Of a DNA stretch of 32,097 bases, positions 13,559-22,299 are shown piece by piece. Where the stretch lies: the NCBI GenBank assembly GCA_035760705.1, contig DASTSL010000013.1, forward strand, positions 1 to 32,097. Direction: 5' to 3'. The stretch comes from Allomeiothermus sp035760705. GTDB taxonomy: Bacteria > Deinococcota > Deinococci > Deinococcales > Thermaceae. Numbering within the stretch: the stretch's first letter is position 1; the number at the start of each line of letters is the position of its first letter. The translations under genes and the position numbers were made by a program. The notes beneath the pieces were generated by a model. It searched no databases, was not told where the DNA came from, and worked only from the letters and a program-made list of their open reading frames with translations.

Positions 13559-15538
13559 CTAAGGCAGGGTGAAGATGGCGATCCTCGAGGGGACCGCGTT
13601 CACCCCGGTGGCCCCGCGCGAGGTGTTGCCGGCAGGAACCGCGATGTACTGCTTGCCGCCCACCACGTAGGTGGCGATCCCGGCCCCGATGGGGGCTTTA
13701 TCGATGTTTTCCTGGAAGAGCACACTGCCGTTATTGGCGTCCAGCACGTAGAAAGTGCCGTCGGTATCGCCCACCAGCACCAAGCCGCCCGCCGTCGAGG
13801 TCACCGGGGTGGCCTTACGGATGCCGCCGTCGGTGGTGTGCCGCCAGAGCATCCGCCCGCTGAGGGCGTCGAAGGCGGTGGTGTAGCCCTTGGAGCTTTC
13901 GATGGGGTCGAGCTGCATCGAGCCGCCAAAGAAGAGCTGGCCGCGCACGTAGCGCACCTCGCCCAGCTTGACTACCCCACACCAATCGATCGAGTTGACG
14001 TAGAGGAGTCGGGTCACCGGCGAGAACGATGGCCCCGACCATTGGCTACCCCCGGTGTAGTTGGGGCAGATCGGGGTACCCTCGGCAGTGGGGGGCTGGT
14101 CGGCGTTCTTGATGGTCACGGTGGGCACCTTGTATACCTGCTGCTTGGTGCTCTCGTCGTAGGTGAAGAGGAAACCGGCCTTAGTGGGCACGCTGGCGTA
14201 GAGCTTGCCGTTGAGCCGGAAGAGCAGCGGGGCTACCGAGGTGTCGTAGTCCTTATCGTCGTTGGGGAGTTGCTGGTAGTAGTGGTTGAGCTTGCCGGTC
14301 TTGGCGTCCAGCACGATCATCGAGTTGGTAAAGAGGTTGGCCCCTGGGCGGTAGTTGGCAGCGAAGTCGGGGGCAGGGTTACCGATGGAGATATAGATCA
14401 TCCCGCTCTCCCGGTCGAGGCTGTAGCTGGTCCACATCGAGCCACCGCCGGTGGTGGTGGAGTCAGCGTTTTCCCAGGTGTTGGCCCCTTCTTGGTCGCC
14501 GGTAGGGATCACGTCGAAGCTCCAAGCTTCCGAGCCATCCTTCACGTTGAAAGCGTGCATTTTGGCTTTGATGCCCCAGTCCGCCCCGGCCTCGCCCATA
14601 AAGACCAGGTCATTCCACACGATAGGAGCCGAGCTGGTGAAGTAGCCGTTGGTGGAGTCCTCGATCTTCTTGTCCCACAAGAGTTGGCCGGTGTTGGCGT
14701 CGAGGGCGATGATGTGGGCGTCGCCAGTCCCGCGGAAGAGCATCCCGTTGTAGATCGCCACCCCACGGTTGGTGGCCAGCGCCACTGGGCCACTGGGGGT
14801 ATAGGTGTGCTCCCAGAACTTTTTGCAGTTGGTGGCATCGAGCGCGATGGTGCGGTTTTCCTTAGTGATGAACATCACGCCCTTGTAGACCACCGGGGTG
14901 GCCTGAAAACCCCCCAGGTCGCCCAGATCCAGGGTGCAGACCCGCTTCAGGTTCTTGGCGTTACTGCGGTTGATGTTCATCGCGGTGGCGAAGCGCTGGC
15001 TCATGTACCCTTTGTTGTTCATCAGCCAGGAGTCCAGGGAGAACTCCGAGTTGTTGAGTTCGGCCTGGGTGGGCCCGGTGATCTTAACCGGTAGCGGCGC
15101 GCTCACCACCGTGGCTGGTCCTTGCGCGGCCTGGGCTACGGTAGAAAACTTGAGGTCTTTGAGATCGGCCCTAGCCAGCGGCTTGTCACCAGGTTTGAAG
15201 CCGTTGGCGCTCAGGACGTGAGCCAGGATGGCCAGGTACTGATCCTGGCTGAGGCTGCCGGGGGCGGTCAGCGGCATGGTGGTGGACATGATGTAGTAGA
15301 AGTCCTCGAGCGAGTTCTTCTGCCACTTGTTGAGGAACTGATCTCCCTTGAGGGGTGGCCCCGATTGCCCCTGGAGCTGCGTCCCGTGGCACATAGCGCA
15401 CTGCGCCTGGAAGATCTGCTGCCCCTGGCTGGCCTGGGTAGCGGTAAAGCTCACCTGGGCTTGGGCTAGCGCCCCTGAGCCAAAGGCCAAGACTAAGGCC
15501 AGCCAGATTTTCCTTTGGTTAGCGACCCACTTTCTCAT
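13559..15538 (-). CDS. PQQ-dependent dehydrogenase with N-terminal cytochrome c domain
   Basis: About 659 residues. A signal peptide (IWLALVLAFGSGALAQA) precedes a class I cytochrome c domain with C47-A-M-C50-H51 and a likely axial Met at M88 (TTMPLTAPG). A quinoprotein beta-propeller follows, with repeated blades such as ALDANTGQLLWDKK, VLDAKTGKLNHYY and AFDALSGRMLWRH. The family is that of periplasmic PQQ alcohol or sugar dehydrogenases. The heme domain is N-terminal, whereas quinohemoprotein alcohol dehydrogenases usually carry it at the C-terminus. No adjacent Cys-Cys pair was noticed. The ATG at 15538 follows GGGAG; an upstream in-frame start at 15574 would spoil the signal peptide. The substrate is unknown, and no PQQ synthesis genes are in the window. 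Confidence 0.9.
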   Translation of the reverse strand: MRKWVANQRKIWLALVLAFGSGALAQAQVSFTATQASQGQQIFQAQCAMCHGTQLQGQSGPPLKGDQFLNKWQKNSLEDFYYIMSTTMPLTAPGSLSQDQYLAILAHVLSANGFKPGDKPLARADLKDLKFSTVAQAAQGPATVVSAPLPVKITGPTQAELNNSEFSLDSWLMNNKGYMSQRFATAMNINRSNAKNLKRVCTLDLGDLGGFQATPVVYKGVMFITKENRTIALDATNCKKFWEHTYTPSGPVALATNRGVAIYNGMLFRGTGDAHIIALDANTGQLLWDKKIEDSTNGYFTSSAPIVWNDLVFMGEAGADWGIKAKMHAFNVKDGSEAWSFDVIPTGDQEGANTWENADSTTTGGGSMWTSYSLDRESGMIYISIGNPAPDFAANYRPGANLFTNSMIVLDAKTGKLNHYYQQLPNDDKDYDTSVAPLLFRLNGKLYASVPTKAGFLFTYDESTKQQVYKVPTVTIKNADQPPTAEGTPICPNYTGGSQWSGPSFSPVTRLLYVNSIDWCGVVKLGEVRYVRGQLFFGGSMQLDPIESSKGYTTAFDALSGRMLWRHTTDGGIRKATPVTSTAGGLVLVGDTDGTFYVLDANNGSVLFQENIDKAPIGAGIATYVVGGKQYIAVPAGNTSRGATGVNAVPSRIAIFTLP

Positions 15539-15610
15539 TTTAATGCTCCCTTCCCTTCCAATTCCTATGCTCACGACCGCGGGGCTAAGCCGGGTGTTCA
15601 GCCATGTTCT

Positions 15611-16423
15611 TCAGGTCTCACCCCCTTCCAGGGCAAGCTCGGTATGGGGGTTGGGATAAAGTCCCGCGTACCCCGATTGCCGCGAGATCTGCTGGGCGTA
15701 GTCCATCACTGCCTGGGCATAAGTCGGAATGGACTCGAGGGCTAAGCGATACGAAGGCCCGGCCAGGCTAAGCGCCCCAATCACCCGACCTTGCTGGTTA
15801 AAGATGGGAGCGCTCACCGAACGGGTCTCGAGGTCATAATCTTGATCCCCTAACGAATAGCCCTGCCGGTAAGTGCGCTGCATATCCTCCAGCAAAGATT
15901 CGGGACGAGACAGGGTATGGGGGGTATAAACCGGCAACTCGGGCAACCGCTCCAGGAGGCGCTCCCACTGAGCTTTAGGCAGATAAGGCAACACCGCCCG
16001 GCCCCCCCCGGCGTGCAGTGGGAAAGCGTGGCCGACGAGCGAAGCCCAGCGCACCGCCCGGTTACTCTCGCACAGGTCCAAGAGGATCATGCTCTCCCCC
16101 GAGAGGGCCCCCAAGGCCGCGGTCTCGCCGGTCGAACGGACCAGTTCGCTCAGATAGGGGCGGGCCAGTTCGGCCAGGGAGAGGTTGACCCGGTGAGCCG
16201 CCAGCGCCAGGGTGCCGATCACGCTCGATAGCACGTAGTGCTGGTCGTCCTCCAGCCGCACCAGCCCGGCCCGCTCGAGCGTGCGCAGCGAACGAAAAGT
16301 CTGGCCACGATCCATCTGGGTCATTTCCGCGATGCGGGCTGCGGTGAAGCGATGGGGCGCTTCACCAAACACCAACAGGATTTGTAAGGTCTTGTAAGCC
16401 GCTTGAATGACATATCGGTCCAT
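15611..16423 (-). CDS. IclR-family transcriptional regulator
   Basis: A 270-residue regulator of the IclR family, full length. The N-terminal winged helix covers about residues 5-65 (ALQIL-like KTLQILLVFGE, then FTAARIAEMTQMDRGQTFRSLRTLERAGLV). The C-terminal effector domain runs from about 80 to 250, with LPLHAGGG-type PLHAGGGRAVLPYL and GYSLGDQDYDLETRSVSAPIF. These proteins bind small organic acids or aromatics and regulate neighbouring catabolic genes. It lies upstream of the PQQ dehydrogenase on the same strand with a 72-bp gap, so it probably controls that gene and itself. A long AT-rich palindrome lies 25 bp upstream of its start. The effector is unknown. Confidence 0.92.
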   Translation of the reverse strand: MDRYVIQAAYKTLQILLVFGEAPHRFTAARIAEMTQMDRGQTFRSLRTLERAGLVRLEDDQHYVLSSVIGTLALAAHRVNLSLAELARPYLSELVRSTGETAALGALSGESMILLDLCESNRAVRWASLVGHAFPLHAGGGRAVLPYLPKAQWERLLERLPELPVYTPHTLSRPESLLEDMQRTYRQGYSLGDQDYDLETRSVSAPIFNQQGRVIGALSLAGPSYRLALESIPTYAQAVMDYAQQISRQSGYAGLYPNPHTELALEGGET

Positions 16424-16447
16424 GGCACGGTTGCTTTGATGAAGCTT

Positions 16448-16470
16448 TTTGTTTTATTGAATAAAACAAA
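16448..16470. promoter_or_regulatory. 23-bp perfect palindrome, candidate IclR operator
   Basis: Two 11-bp arms (left arm TTTGTTTTATT) flank a single central G. The sequence is strongly AT-rich in a GC-rich genome and sits in the IclR promoter region. A second, weaker inverted pair, GACATATC (16409-16416) and GATATGTC (16481-16488), brackets it. Most likely an autoregulatory operator. Confidence 0.6.
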
Positions 16471-16683
16471 TTTACTAGATGATATGTCACCAGCTTGGTT
16501 TTGTAAAGCGCCGGTCCTAGAACGCTGTCTTGCCTAAGCAGGTCTAAGAGGACGCCGGCTGCTTCCACAGTTTCTTGGCCCGACCTCGTGCCCCACGCTG
16601 CCACCACCGCCCTAGGCATAAAGCTTTGCCCGGATCAGGATGTGGGCTGCCTAACACCTGCAGCCTCGGGCACAGAAGGTTGC

Positions 16684-16689
16684 TAAACT
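16684..16689 (+). promoter_or_regulatory. -10 box of leaderless type before pgeF
   Basis: TAAACT lies 6 nt before the GTG start codon and fits the TANNNT box of leaderless Deinococcota promoters. The identical hexamer lies 7 nt before the SDR gene at 29417. No clear -35 was found. Confidence 0.4.
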
Positions 16690-16695
16690 TGGGGC

Positions 16696-17463
16696 GTGAT
16701 CACCTCTCCCCTGCTCGAGTCCCCCCACGGCTTCACCACCCGCGAGGGCGGGGTCTCGAGCGGTCCTTTTGCCAGCCTCAACCTCTCCTGGGCCACCGGC
16801 GACGACCCCCAGAAGGTGGCCGAGAACCAGCGCCGGGTACTTGAGGCGTTTGGCCACCCACCGGTGGCCGCCCTCGACCAGATCCACAGCAACGTCGTTC
16901 ACGTCGTTAGCGGCCCGGGAACCTGGGAGGGCGACGGCCTCCTGACGAATACGCCGGGTCTGCTTTTACGGGTGGGGGTGGCGGACTGCTACCCGGTCCT
17001 GTTGGAAGACCCCACCATCGGCGCGGTGGGGGCGCTGCACGCAGGCTGGCGGGGGGTCATCACGGGGATCCTGCCCAACGCGCTCGAGCGGATGCACGAA
17101 CACTACGGCAGCCGGATGGGAGACGTCCGGGTCGCCATCGGCCCCGGCATCTGCGGCCAGCACTTCCAGGTGGGGCCGGAGGTGGTCGAGCGGTTCGAGA
17201 GCGCCGAGGTCTGGGCTCAGGTCGCCCAGACCTCAGACCCCGGAACCCCGACCCCGATCTATTGGCCCGACCCCACCACCCCAGGCCGTTACCGGCTGGA
17301 TCTGCTCGAGGCCCTGAAAATCCAGGCCACCCGGGCCGGCATCCTCCCACACAACCTCTGGGCGCTGGGGGCTTGCACCTCCGCCGACCCCCGCTTCTTC
17401 TCCCATCGCCGCGACCAGGGCAAAACCGGGCGGATGTGGGGGGTGATCCAGGCCAAGCGCTGA
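16696..17463 (+). CDS. pgeF: PgeF/YfiH (LACC1-type) peptidoglycan-editing or purine nucleoside enzyme
   Basis: A 255-residue member of the multicopper-oxidase-like DUF152 family (YfiH/LACC1). Known members act as zinc-dependent purine nucleoside phosphorylases/adenosine deaminases, and E. coli PgeF affects peptidoglycan composition. The metal-site residues are visible: H64 in DQIHSN, C98 in VADCYPVLL and H115 in GALHAGWRG. The C-terminal signature GACTSADPRFFSHRRDQGKT is complete. A GTG start is used with no strong Shine-Dalgarno. Family membership is firm; the in vivo reaction is not settled. Confidence 0.92.
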   Translation: MITSPLLESPHGFTTREGGVSSGPFASLNLSWATGDDPQKVAENQRRVLEAFGHPPVAALDQIHSNVVHVVSGPGTWEGDGLLTNTPGLLLRVGVADCYPVLLEDPTIGAVGALHAGWRGVITGILPNALERMHEHYGSRMGDVRVAIGPGICGQHFQVGPEVVERFESAEVWAQVAQTSDPGTPTPIYWPDPTTPGRYRLDLLEALKIQATRAGILPHNLWALGACTSADPRFFSHRRDQGKTGRMWGVIQAKR

Positions 17464-17513
17464 ACGCCAGATTTCTTTAGCCAAAGCTCTTGCAATACGC
17501 GAAGGATTTGAAA

Positions 17514-17548
17514 ACGTCTTGCCTTTCGCGTTCAGCGTTTTGCACCTT
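17514..17548 (+). repeat. array of degenerate 7-bp units in pgeF-yqeG spacer
   Basis: Five heptamers in phase, including GCCTTTC (17521-17527), GCGTTCA (17528-17534) and GCGTTTT (17535-17541). About 60 bp upstream, at the end of pgeF, CGCTGAACGC (17458-17467) is the exact reverse complement of GCGTTCAGCG (17528-17537). Two more units can be read there on the opposite strand. Confidence 0.5.
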
Positions 17549-17561
17549 CATTTAGCCATCG

Positions 17562-17590
17562 TTTACATCTTTGAACCTTGTTTATATTCT
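17562..17590 (+). promoter_or_regulatory. candidate promoter of the yqeG-pilF unit
   Basis: TTTACA at 17562-17567 and TATTCT at 17585-17590 are 17 bp apart; TATATT at 17583 is an alternative -10. The stretch is AT-rich between GC-rich flanks. A second option is TAGACT at 17651-17656, 6 nt before the ATG, which would give a leaderless message. Confidence 0.45.
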
Positions 17591-17662
17591 CTGGCTAAGC
17601 TGAGCCTGGTTCGACGTGACGGGTTCACCGAGCGCGTGCGAACCGGAGGGTAGACTGGACTT

Positions 17663-18175
17663 ATGCTCCACTCCTCGCTGCGCTCGGCAAAACAGCGGCT
17701 CAGGCCCAAAGAACGGCTCGAGTCGTTGTATCAGCTCACCCCCGAGTGGCTGCAAGCGCGTGGGCTCAAAGGCGTGATTTTGGACCTGGACAACACCCTG
17801 GTGCCCTACAAGTTCCGCGGCGAGCCCACCGCCGAGTTGCTGGCCTGGGTCGAGGGGCTCAAACGGGCCGGGGTCAAGCTGTTTCTGGTCTCGAACGCCC
17901 GGCGCAAGCGGCTGCGCTACTGGAGCGAGAAGCTGGGAGTGGCCGGAACCGGTCTGGCCTTCAAGCCCTGGTTCGGCTTCAAGAAGGGGTTGCGGCGGCT
18001 GGGGCTCTCCCCCCAAGAGGTCGTGGCGGTCGGCGATCAACTCTTTACCGACGTGTTGGGGGGCAACCTAGCCGGTCTGCACACCGTGCTGGTGCCGCCT
18101 CTGTCACGCCGCGAATTAGGCTACACCCGGCTGGTGCGCCGGTTAGAACGCTGGGTTTTGGATCAGCTCGGATAG
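17663..18175 (+). CDS. YqeG-family HAD phosphatase
   Basis: A 170-residue HAD-superfamily (subclass IIIA) phosphatase of the YqeG type. Motif I is D41-L-D43-N-T-L (nucleophile and acid/base), motif II is S77-N-A in FLVSNAR, and motif III is GDQLFTDVLGGN with D125 and D130. The N-terminal PKERLESLYQLTPEWLQARGLKGVILDLDNTL is typical of the family, whose members are related to mitochondrial phosphatidylglycerophosphate phosphatase. GGAGG lies 12 bp before the ATG. The stop is 12 bp before pilF, so the genes are probably co-transcribed. The substrate is unknown. Confidence 0.9.
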   Translation: MLHSSLRSAKQRLRPKERLESLYQLTPEWLQARGLKGVILDLDNTLVPYKFRGEPTAELLAWVEGLKRAGVKLFLVSNARRKRLRYWSEKLGVAGTGLAFKPWFGFKKGLRRLGLSPQEVVAVGDQLFTDVLGGNLAGLHTVLVPPLSRRELGYTRLVRRLERWVLDQLG

Positions 18176-18187
18176 TGGAGGCGGGGA

Positions 18188-20854
18188 ATGCACGTACTGA
18201 CGATTGGCGATAAACGATTGGGCGCGGCCCTTCTGGATATGGGCCTCCTGGAGGACGAAGACCTCCAGCGGGCCATCGAACGCCACCGCGAGATCGGCGG
18301 CAGCCTGGTAGAGATCGTGGTGGAGATGGGGCTCTTGTCGGAGCGCCGGGTGGCCCAGGCCATCGAGGAGATCTTCGGGATCCCGCTGGTGGAGCTTTCC
18401 GAGGTGGAGATTCCCTCCGAGGCCAAATCGCTGATCCCCGCCGAAAAAGCCCGCGACCTCGAGGCCATCCCCTTCGCCTTCGACGGCGGGCTCTTGCGGG
18501 TGGCCCTCCTGAACCCGCTCGATAACCTGGTGCTGGAAGAACTCGAGGACCTCACCGGCCAGATCATCGAGCCCTACCAGACCACCCGCGCCTCCTTCCG
18601 CTATGCCCTGGCCAAGCACTACCCCGAGCTGGGCCTGGAAGTCCCGGCCCCGCCCAAAGCCGCCACCCCCGCCGAGGTCAAGCTGGGCGACTTGCTGGTC
18701 GAGAAGGGCTGGCTCAGCCCGGAAGCCCTCCAGAGTGCCCTAGCCGAGCAGGAGAAAAGCGGCGAACTCCTAGGCCGGGTGCTGGTGCAAAAAAGCTTAG
18801 TCAGCGAACTCCAGCTCTACCAGGCCTTGGCCGAACAGGCCGGGATGCAGTTCCTCAACGAACTCCTCAAGGAAGGCGACCTCCCCGAGCCCCAGCCCGA
18901 AGTCACCGCGCTCTTCCTCCGCACCGACGCGCTGCGTTACCAGGCGGTGCCGGTGGACATGGAAGGCAAGACCGTGCGGGTGATCCTGGCCGACCCGCGC
19001 CACCGCGAGGAGGTGGCCCGGCTCCTGGACAAGCCCGCCAAGTTCATGCTGGCCACCCCCAAGGTCTGGGAGGGCATCTTCAACAAGGCCTACCCGGAGA
19101 AAGCCCGGCTAGGCGAGACCCTGGTGCAAAAGGGTAAGCTCGGGCGCGAGGCTCTGCAAGAAGCCTTGAGCGTGCAGCGCCGCCTGGGCAAGACCCGCCC
19201 CTTGGGCGAGGTGCTGGTGGAACTCGGCTACGTCAAGCCGGAGGATATCGAGGAGTCCTTGCAGAAACAGCGGCAGGGCGGGGGCCGGCTCGAGGACACC
19301 TTGATCCAGTCCGGCAAGATCAAGCCAGAGATGCTGGCCAAGAGCCTGGCCGCCCAGCTCGGCTACCCCTATATTGACCCGCTCGAGCAGCCCCCTGATC
19401 CCTCGGTGCTGATCATGGTCCCCGAGGCCACGGTGCGGCGCTATAACGTCTTCCCTCACCACATGGAAAACGGCACCCTGGTGGTGCTGATGAAAGACCC
19501 CCGCAACATCTTCGCCATCGATGACCTGAAGATGATCACCAAGCGGGAGATCCTCCCTGCCGTCTGTACCGAGAGCGCCATCAACAAGCTCATCGAACGT
19601 AGCTATGGCGGCGGCGGGGACATGGACGAACTCGCCAAGGAGTTCGAGAAGAAGAAAAAGCAAGAAGAGGAAGTCAGCACCTCCGCCCTCGACGACAACG
19701 CGGTGGTGCGGTTGGTCAACAACATCATCCGCGAAGCCTATATCCAAGAAGCCTCGGATATCCACATCGAGCCGCGCCAGCAGGAGATCCTGGTGCGTAT
19801 CCGCGTAGACGGCAACCTGCGCGAGTACATGAAGCTCCCCAAAGGGGCCGGTCCAGCCATCGCCAGCCGCGTCAAGATCATGGCCAACCTGGACATCGCC
19901 GAGCGCCGCATCCCCCAAGACGGTCGGGTGCGCTTCCGTGAGCGCAGCATCGACTTGGACTTGCGGCTTTCGACCTTGCCCACGGTGTATGGCGAGAAGA
20001 TCGTGATGCGTCTGTTGCGCAAGGCCACCGAGATCCCCGAGATCGAACAACTGGGCTTCGCGCAAAACGTGTTCCAGCGCTTCGAGGACGTGATCTCCAA
20101 GCCCTACGGGATCTTTCTGATCACCGGCCCGACCGGAAGCGGTAAGTCCTTCACCACGTTCTCGATCTTGAAGCGCATCGCCACCCCCGAGAAAAACACC
20201 ACCACCGTCGAGGATCCGGTGGAGTACGAGATCCCCGGCATCAACCAGACCCAGGTCAACCCGGTAGCGGGGCTCACCTTCGCTAAAGCCTTGCGAAGCT
20301 TCCTGCGTCAAGACCCGGACATCATCATGGTCGGTGAGATCCGCGACTCGGAGACCGCCAAGATCGCCACCGAAGCGGCCCTTACCGGTCACTTAGTGAT
20401 CGCCACCCTGCACACCAACGACGCCGCCGGGGCGGTCACCCGCCTCGAGGAGATGGGCGTCGAACTCTTCAATATCTCCGCCGCCTTGGTGGGGGTGCTG
20501 GCCCAGCGCTTGGTGCGCCGGGTCTGCGAGCACTGCAAAACCGAGGTCGAGCCCGATCCCCAGGTGCTGCGCCGCCTCGAGATGGGCGACGCCGATATCC
20601 GCGGCAAAAAGCTCTACAAGGGGGTGGGCTGCGAGCGCTGCAACGGCACCGGCTACAAGGGCCGCGCTGCCATCCACGAGCTGATGGTGATCAACGAGGA
20701 GATCCGCGCAGCCATCGTGGCCGGGAAGTCGGCCACCGAGGTCAAGGACGTGGCCCGCAAAACCGGGATGTCCACCCTGCGTGAAGACGGCATCCAAAAA
20801 GCTTTTATGGGGATCACCACGCTCGAGGAAGTGCTGGCCCGCACCATCGACTAG
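18188..20854 (+). CDS. pilF: type IV pilus assembly ATPase (PilF/PilB)
   Basis: An 888-residue GspE/PilB-type ATPase that powers pilus extension and DNA uptake in Thermus, where it is called PilF. It has several N-terminal GspE-like domains (visible repeats GDLLVEKGWLSPEALQSAL, GETLVQKGKLGREALQEAL and LEDTLIQSGKIKPEMLAKSL), so it is much longer than the 560-residue PilB of proteobacteria. Walker A is GPTGSGKS at residues 647-654, the Asp box VEDPVEYEIPG, and Walker B DPDIIMVGEIRDSET. A zinc-binding set is C780, C783, C815 and C818. GGAGGCGGGG precedes the ATG. It lies directly upstream of pilT. Confidence 0.96.
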   Translation: MHVLTIGDKRLGAALLDMGLLEDEDLQRAIERHREIGGSLVEIVVEMGLLSERRVAQAIEEIFGIPLVELSEVEIPSEAKSLIPAEKARDLEAIPFAFDGGLLRVALLNPLDNLVLEELEDLTGQIIEPYQTTRASFRYALAKHYPELGLEVPAPPKAATPAEVKLGDLLVEKGWLSPEALQSALAEQEKSGELLGRVLVQKSLVSELQLYQALAEQAGMQFLNELLKEGDLPEPQPEVTALFLRTDALRYQAVPVDMEGKTVRVILADPRHREEVARLLDKPAKFMLATPKVWEGIFNKAYPEKARLGETLVQKGKLGREALQEALSVQRRLGKTRPLGEVLVELGYVKPEDIEESLQKQRQGGGRLEDTLIQSGKIKPEMLAKSLAAQLGYPYIDPLEQPPDPSVLIMVPEATVRRYNVFPHHMENGTLVVLMKDPRNIFAIDDLKMITKREILPAVCTESAINKLIERSYGGGGDMDELAKEFEKKKKQEEEVSTSALDDNAVVRLVNNIIREAYIQEASDIHIEPRQQEILVRIRVDGNLREYMKLPKGAGPAIASRVKIMANLDIAERRIPQDGRVRFRERSIDLDLRLSTLPTVYGEKIVMRLLRKATEIPEIEQLGFAQNVFQRFEDVISKPYGIFLITGPTGSGKSFTTFSILKRIATPEKNTTTVEDPVEYEIPGINQTQVNPVAGLTFAKALRSFLRQDPDIIMVGEIRDSETAKIATEAALTGHLVIATLHTNDAAGAVTRLEEMGVELFNISAALVGVLAQRLVRRVCEHCKTEVEPDPQVLRRLEMGDADIRGKKLYKGVGCERCNGTGYKGRAAIHELMVINEEIRAAIVAGKSATEVKDVARKTGMSTLREDGIQKAFMGITTLEEVLARTID

Positions 20855-20936
20855 TATGCCGGTCCTCAACCCTTTTATGCACCGACCTTTTCGCCCAGTA
20901 AGCTGCTCCCGATGAGGGGTAGCGAGGAGTGTAAGT

Positions 20937-22049
20937 ATGGCTAAAGTGCCCGATATCGTAGACCTGCTCACCCTGGCGGTGGACCGCAACGCCTCGGATC
21001 TGGTGATCACGGTGGGTCTGCCGCCCATGATCAAGATCGACGGGGAGTTCCACCCCACCGAGCACGAGGCCCTCACCCCCCAAGACACCCGCCGCCTGAT
21101 GTACGCGCTGATGGACGAAAAGCAGCAGCGGCACTTCGAGGAGGAGAAGGAGCTGGATTTCTCCTTCAGCCTTCCCGCCAAGGGGCGCTACCGGGTCAAC
21201 GTGTTCTTGCAGCGCGGCAGCGTGGGCGGGGTGCTGCGGGTGGTGCCCAGCGTGGTCAAGAGCTTCGAGGAGCTGGGCCTGCCCAAAAACATCGGCGAGC
21301 TGGCCCTCACCCCGCGCGGGCTGTTGCTGATCACTGGCCCAACTGGGTCGGGTAAGTCCACCACGCTGGCCTCGATGATCGACTACATCAACGAGCGCCG
21401 CCGCGCCCACATCGTGACCATCGAAGACCCGATCGAGTTCTTCCACCGCCACAAAACCAGCATCATCAACCAGCGCGAGATCGGCTCGGACACCCACGGC
21501 TTCCAGAAAGCCCTGCGCAGCGTGCTGCGCCAGGCCCCCGACGTGATCTTGGTGGGTGAGATGCGCGACTACGAAACTATCTCAGCGGCCATCACCGCCG
21601 CCGAGACCGGCCACCTGGTGATGGGCACCCTGCACACCAACTCCGCCCCCGAGACCGTGGACCGCATCATTGACGTCTTCCCCGAGGCCCAGCAGGAACA
21701 GGTGCGGGTCCAGCTCGCCAACAACCTGGTCGCGGTGATGACCCAACAACTGCTGCCCAAGGCCTTCGGGGGAGGCCGGGTGCTGGCCTACGAGCTGATG
21801 ATCGCCACCCCGGCGGTGCGGGCTTTGATCCGCGAGGGCAAGAGCCACCAACTGGTCTCGGTGATCCAGACCGGCGGCCAGTACAACATGATCACCATGG
21901 ACGCCTACCTGGCCGACCTCTACAAGCGCAAGCTGATCACCTACGAGATGGGCCAGAGCCGCGCAGTAGACCCCAAGGAGTTCACCCGCCTGGCCAACGC
22001 CGGGGCTCCGACGGCCCCGGCCAACGTGGGCGCTCAACGCCGCCCCTGA
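20937..22049 (+). CDS. pilT: type IV pilus retraction ATPase PilT
   Basis: A 370-residue PilT, the hexameric ATPase that depolymerises pili for twitching and uptake. Walker A is GPTGSGKS at residues 134-141; the Asp box is VTIEDPIEFFH and the Walker B region DVILVGEMRDYET. His-box GHLVMGTLHTNSA and the C-terminal AIRALIREGK-like AVRALIREGKSHQL (retraction motif) are present. GCGAGGAG lies before the ATG at 20937. The 82-bp gap after pilF has no terminator, so both motors may share a transcript. A strong terminator follows. Confidence 0.96.
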   Translation: MAKVPDIVDLLTLAVDRNASDLVITVGLPPMIKIDGEFHPTEHEALTPQDTRRLMYALMDEKQQRHFEEEKELDFSFSLPAKGRYRVNVFLQRGSVGGVLRVVPSVVKSFEELGLPKNIGELALTPRGLLLITGPTGSGKSTTLASMIDYINERRRAHIVTIEDPIEFFHRHKTSIINQREIGSDTHGFQKALRSVLRQAPDVILVGEMRDYETISAAITAAETGHLVMGTLHTNSAPETVDRIIDVFPEAQQEQVRVQLANNLVAVMTQQLLPKAFGGGRVLAYELMIATPAVRALIREGKSHQLVSVIQTGGQYNMITMDAYLADLYKRKLITYEMGQSRAVDPKEFTRLANAGAPTAPANVGAQRRP

Positions 22050-22067
22050 GTCGAAGCGACCTGCGAG

Positions 22068-22093
22068 GAGACCCTTCGGGGTCTCTCTTTTTT
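22068..22093 (+). terminator. intrinsic terminator after pilT
   Basis: GAGACCC (22068-22074) pairs with GGGTCTC (22079-22085) around a TTCG tetraloop, followed by TCTTTTTT. It lies about 20 bp after the pilT stop. Confidence 0.93.
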
Positions 22094-22299
22094 GGAGTTG
22101 AATGCGAAAACCCGCGGCTTGCGGAGAAGGTAGGTGGGATGCGGCGGAACCCCACTGGCGCTACGCGCTCCCTTCCCTCCGGGAGGCTGGGGTATGGCAT
22201 AGCCCGGCACGGCTCCTGGCCTCCCCACGAGAAGCCTAGTTAAGCTTGCCTCAAGAGCGACTTCACCCTCCGATCTCCCGGCAGGATAAGACTATCTCT

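Noticed and set aside
13838..15094. 418-residue open frame on the plus strand opposite the PQQ dehydrogenase
   Set aside because: Low-complexity Gly/Val/His-rich translation typical of antisense frames; the minus-strand gene has clear domains.
17600..17650. Possible tRNA, because of GGTTCGAC and nearby short stems
   Set aside because: No acceptor stem, anticodon arm or CCA can be arranged around it.
19109..20392. 427-residue minus-strand open frame inside pilF
   Set aside because: Lies entirely within pilF, has biased composition and no recognisable motif.
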